Assembly: GCF_029784155.1 (NCBI RefSeq)
Contig: NC_073692.1
Location: 279,392,413-279,456,412 of the forward strand
Length of the DNA: 64,000 bases
Reading direction: 5' to 3'
Source of the DNA: Uranotaenia lowii
Lineage: Eukaryota > Arthropoda > Insecta > Diptera > Culicidae
The notes under the pieces were generated by a model. The model made no database searches. It was not told the origin of the DNA and saw only the letters and a list, made by a program, of their open reading frames with translations. Numbering within the stretch: position 1 is the first letter of the stretch; each line of letters starts with the position of its first letter. The translations under genes were made by a program, and so were the position numbers. Positions 59,285-64,000 of this stretch are shown here, piece after piece.

Positions 59285-59509
59285 TTAACACGTTCGTCGC
59301 CACGCTCATTTTGGTAGTTTTGCTAGCCGGGCCCAAAGAAATTTTCAGAGAGAGAAAGCAAAGAGGGAGAACTCCCATATTTGAAACGTGTGGCGAAGCT
59401 GAGCGGTAAACTCCAGTAAGAGAGCGTCACCTGCTTTTTGATGTGACGGGGCCCCCCAGGAAATACACCCGTCTGCCAAATATGGGTGACGTGGCGACGA
59501 ACGTGTTAA
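59285..59509. mobile_element. TTAA-flanked MITE, 217 bp, abutting the satellite
   Basis: The termini CACGTTCGTCGCCACG form a perfect 16-bp inverted repeat immediately inside TTAA at 59285-59288 and 59506-59509. The interior is GC-richer, with GGGCCC-type words and GAGAGAGAAAGC. TTAA duplications point to a piggyBac-type non-autonomous element. The 9-bp satellite starts only about 40 bp to the right. Confidence 0.85.
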
Positions 59510-59548
59510 GCAGAACATTTATTGGAAAAATCGGAAATGATAACAGAA

Positions 59549-62500
59549 TAACAAAAATGACAAAAATGACAAAAATGACAAAAATGACAAAAATGACAAA
59601 AATGACAAAAATGACAAAAATGACAAAAATGACAAAAATGACAAAAATGACAAAAATGACAAAAATGACAAAAATGACAAAAATGACAAAAATGACAAAA
59701 ATGACAAAAATGACAAAAATGACAAAAATGACAAAAATGACAAAAATGACAAAAATGACAAAAATGACAAAAATGACAAAAATGACAAAAATGACAAAAA
59801 TGACAAAAATGACAAAAATGACAAAAATGACAAAAATGACAAAAATGACAAAAATGACAAAAATGACAAAAATGACAAAAATGACAAAAATGACAAAAAT
59901 GACAAAAATGACAAAAATGACAAAAATGACAAAAATGACAAAAATGACAAAAATGACAAAAATGACAAAAATGACAAAAATGACAAAAATGACAAAAATG
60001 ACAAAAATGACAAAAATGACAAAAATGACAAAAATGACAAAAATGACAAAAATGACAAAAATGACAAAAATGACAAAAATGACAAAAATGACAAAAATGA
60101 CAAAAATGACAAAAATGACAAAAATGACAAAAATGACAAAAATGACAAAAATGACAAAAATGACAAAAATGACAAAAATGACAAAAATGACAAAAATGAC
60201 AAAAATGACAAAAATGACAAAAATGACAAAAATGACAAAAATGACAAAAATGACAAAAATGACAAAAATGACAAAAATGACAAAAATGACAAAAATGACA
60301 AAAATGACAAAAATGACAAAAATGACAAAAATGACAAAAATGACAAAAATGACAAAAATGACAAAAATGACAAAAATGACAAAAATGACAAAAATGACAA
60401 AAATGACAAAAATGACAAAAATGACAAAAATGACAAAAATGACAAAAATGACAAAAATGACAAAAATGACAAAAATGACAAAAATGACAAAAATGACAAA
60501 AATGACAAAAATGACAAAAATGACAAAAATGACAAAAATGACAAAAATGACAAAAATGACAAAAATGACAAAAATGACAAAAATGACAAAAATGTCAAAA
60601 ATGACAAAAATGACAAAAATGACAAAAATGACAAAAATGACAAAAATGACAAAAATGACAAAAATGACAAAAATGACAAAAATGACAAAAATGACAAAAA
60701 TGACAAAAATGACAAAAATGACAAAAATGACAAAAATGACAAAAATGACAAAAATGACAAAAATGACAAAAATGACAAAAATGACAAAAATGACAAAAAT
60801 GACAAAAATGACAAAAATGACAAAAATGACAAAAATGACAAAAATGACAAAAATGACAAAAATGACAAAAATGACAAAAATGACAAAAATGACAAAAATG
60901 ACAAAAATGACAAAAATGACAAAAATGACAAAAATGACAAAAATGACAAAAATGACAAAAATGACAAAAATGACAAAAATGACAAAAATGACAAAAATGA
61001 CAAAAATGACAAAAATGACAAAAATGACAAAAATGACAAAAATGACAAAAATGACAAAAATGACAAAAATGACAAAAATGACAAAAATGACAAAAATGAC
61101 AAAAATGACAAAAATGACAAAAATGACAAAAATGACAAAAATGACAAAAATGACAAAAATGACAAAAATGACAAAAATGACAAAAATGACAAAAATGACA
61201 AAAATGACAAAAATGACAAAAATGACAAAAATGACAAAAATGACAAAAATGACAAAAATGACAAAAATGACAAAAATGACAAAAATGACAAAAATGACAA
61301 AAATGACAAAAATGACAAAAATGACAAAAATGACAAAAATGACAAAAATGACAAAAATGACAAAAATGACGAAAATGACGAAAATGACAAAAATGACAAA
61401 AATGACAAAAATGACAAAAATGACAAAAATGACAAAAATGACAAAAATGACAAAAATGACAAAAATGACAAAAATGACAAAAATGACAAAAATGACAAAA
61501 ATGACAAAAATGACAAAAATGACAAAAATGACAAAAATGACAAAAATGACAAAAATGACAAAAATGACAAAAATGACAAAAATGACAAAAATGACAAAAA
61601 TGACAAAAATGACAAAAATGACAAAAATGACAAAAATGACAAAAATGACAAAAATGACAAAAATGACAAAAATGACAAAAATGACAAAAAATGACAAAAA
61701 TTACAAAAATGACAAAAATGACAAAAATGACAAGAATGACAAAAATGACAAAAATGACAAAAATTACAAAAAATACAAAAATTACAAAAATGACAAAAAT
61801 TACAAAATTTATAAAAATTACAAAAATTACAAAAATGACAAAAATGACATATATCACAAAAATCACAGAAATGACAAAAATGTCAAAAATGACAAAAATG
61901 ACAAATATCACAGAAATGACAAAAATTTCAAAAATGACAAAAAATGACAAAAATGACAAAAATGACAAAAATGACAAAGATGACAAAAATGACAAAAATG
62001 ACAAAAATGACAAAAATGACAAAAATGACAAAAATGACAAAAATGACAAAAATGACAAAAATGACAAAAATGACAAAAATGACAAAAATGACAAAAATGA
62101 CAAAACTGACAAAAATGACAAAAATGACAAAAATGACAAAAATGACAAAAATGACAAAAATGACAAAAATGACAAAAATGACAAAAATGACAAAAATGAC
62201 AAAAATGACAAAAATGACAAAAATGACAAAAATGACAAAAATGACAAAAATGACAAAAATGACAAAAATGACAAAAATGACAAAAATGACAAAAATGACA
62301 AAAATGACAAAAATGACAAAAATGACAAAAATGACAAAAATGTCAAAAATGTCGAAAATAACAAAAATGACAAAAATGACAAAAATGACAGAAATGACAA
62401 AAATGACAAAAATGACAAAAATGACAAAAATGACAAAAATGACAAAAATGACAAAAATGACAAAAATGACAAAAATGACAAAAATGACAAAAATGACAAA

Positions 62501-63650
62501 ATTGACAAAAAAAAAACAAAAATGACAAAAATGACAAAAATGACAAAAATGACAAAAATGACAAAAATGACAAAAATGACAAAAATGACAAAAATGACAA
62601 AAATGACAAAAATGACAAAAATGACAAAAATGACAAAAATGACAAAAATGACAAAAATGACAAAAATGACAAAAATGACAAAAATGACAAAAATGACAAA
62701 AATGACAAAAATGACAAAAATGACAAAAATGACAAAAATGACAAAAATGACAAAAATGACAAAAATGACAAAAATGACAAAAATGACAAAAATGACAAAA
62801 ATGACAAAAATGACAAAAATGACAAAAATGACAAAAATGACAAAAATGACAAAAAATGACAAAAATGACAAAAATGACAAAAATGACAAAAATGACAAAA
62901 ATGACAAAAATGACAAAAATGACAAAAATGACAAAAATGACAAAAATGACAAAAATGACAAAAATGACAAAAATGACAAAAATGACAAAAATGACAAAAA
63001 TGACAAAAATGACAAAAATGACAAAAATGACAAAAACGACAAAAACGACAAAAATGACAAAAATGACAAAAATGACAAAAATGACAAAAATGACAAAAAT
63101 GACAAAAATGACAAAAATGACAAAAATGACAAAAATGACAAAAATGACAAAAATGACAAAAATGACAAAAATGACAAAAATGACAAAAATGACAAAAATG
63201 ACAAAAATGACAAAAATGACAAAAATGACAAAAATGACAAAAATGACAAAAATGACAAAAATGACAAAAATGACAAAAATGACAAAAATGACAAAAATGA
63301 CAAAAATGACAAAAATGACAAAAATGACAAAAATGACAAAAATGACAAAAATGACAAAAATGACAAAAATGACAAAAATGGCAAAAATGACAAAAATGAC
63401 AAAAATGACAAAAATGACAAAAATGACAAAAATGACAAAAATGACAAAAATGACAAAAATGACAAAAATGACAAAAATGACAAAAATGACAAAAATGACA
63501 AAAATAACTAAAATGACAAAAATGACAAAAATGACAAAAATGACAAAAATGACAAAAAGGACCAAAAAAGAACAAGAATGACGAAAATGACAAAAATGAC
63601 AAAAATGACGAAAATCACAAAAATGTCAAAATTGTGAAAATTGTCAAAAT
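59549..63650 (-). repeat. 9-bp satellite array, inverted orientation (AAAAATGAC)
   Basis: The same 9-mer as at 55027-56625 but on the opposite strand, over about 4.1 kb. The block 59553-61685 holds about 237 units with only a few substitutions (a GTC unit near 60594, two GACG units near 61370). A 10-bp unit at 61684 shifts phase. 61690-61935 is a degenerate stretch with AATTAC, ATATATCAC and AAATTTATAAAA variants. 61936-63550 is homogeneous again, with phase shifts near 62510 (A-run) and 62850. The right edge decays from 63555 to 63650. Confidence 0.97.
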
Positions 63651-64000
63651 TTTCAAGTTATGAAATAATTTTTTCGAAAAAATCAAAATTTTGAGTCACA
63701 AATCAGCAATAGATCCCAGAGTTTGGATCAAAATTTAAACATCCGATTGAAAAACTCCAATCTGATGGAAACCGCACGTTACTCATTTAATTGAAGCTTC
63801 AATCACCAACGCATGTGATTGATTTTTACCTCTTCAACCTTTTTTTTCAAACGGTGCGGGACGACTCTCAAATCATTATAATTATCTAACTGGACGCTCT
63901 GAAAGCTTCTCTCGATCGATTCTTCTGATCGATCAGCTAAAGACTGGTTGTTTTTCTATTTGGGTTTTTTTTTGCTAATTGTAGTTTCTTGTGGGATCTC
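63651..64000. other. unique DNA at the right edge
   Basis: AT-rich sequence with no recognised feature. Confidence 0.5.

Noticed and set aside
55027..63602. Open frames of 190-970 codons encoding Phe-Leu-Ser, Val-Ile-Phe, Thr-Lys-Met, Asn-Asp-Lys or Cys-His-Phe repeats
   Set aside because: A stop-free 9-bp repeat keeps frames open on both strands; peptides change only where unit length changes. They are not genes.

Overview
The window looks like nuclear DNA from an insect, most likely a mosquito or another dipteran with an expanded genome. It is AT-rich and full of poly-A/poly-T runs. It has no operons, ribosome-binding sites or long unique reading frames, and it is dense in short non-autonomous DNA transposons, satellites, foldbacks and Penelope-like retroelement remnants. 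The mosquito assignment is inference from repeat style; no gene here identifies the species. No rRNA, CRISPR array or complete protein-coding gene was found. The very long open frames at 55.0-56.6 kb and 59.4-63.6 kb are by-products of a 9-bp satellite.

Layout. 1-2085: a 13-bp satellite containing an older higher-order repeat of about 554-581 bp. 2.1-9.6 kb: mostly featureless, with a candidate TTAA-flanked element pair at 6.3-7.8 kb. 9.6-11.1 kb: tandem ~163-bp repeats that reverse orientation midway and are split by a hAT-type MITE with a perfect 8-bp target duplication. 12.2-13.3 kb: a TTAA MITE followed by a 463-bp foldback. 14-15.7 kb, 22-24.2 kb, 32.8-35.3 kb, 43.1-45.1 kb, 51.4-53.5 kb and 57.2-58.7 kb: islands of more balanced composition, the best places for exons or regulatory DNA. 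18.2-20.3 kb and 24.4-25.1 kb: two more transposon-like units. 27.3-28.7 kb: a composite of one inverted and two direct copies of a 501-bp unit, each carrying a tRNA-like cloverleaf, the whole flanked by a 14-bp direct duplication. 28.8-32 kb: two related hAT-type MITEs and an ancient long-terminal-inverted-repeat element. 37.9-38.7 kb: a near-perfect 378-bp inverted repeat that is a Penelope-like element remnant (endonuclease C-terminus plus hammerhead-like motif). 38.9-39.4 kb: a TA-flanked MITE. 46.1-46.8 kb: a second, more diverged inverted repeat with a hammerhead-like fold. 53.8-63.65 kb: a hexanucleotide tract, a decayed 9-bp tract, and two large arrays of one 9-bp satellite in opposite orientations about 2.9 kb apart.

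Genes. The best candidate for real coding DNA is a small first exon at 34123-34212 (+) encoding a signal-peptide-like sequence and ending at a GTGAGC donor. Weaker candidates are an exon at 23876-24099 (+) with a good acceptor and an insect-like start context, and a signal-peptide-like frame at 2591-2663 (+). If any is real, most of the window is intron or intergenic space of a large-intron gene. The mobile elements appear to act independently; no cooperative pathway can be read from this window.
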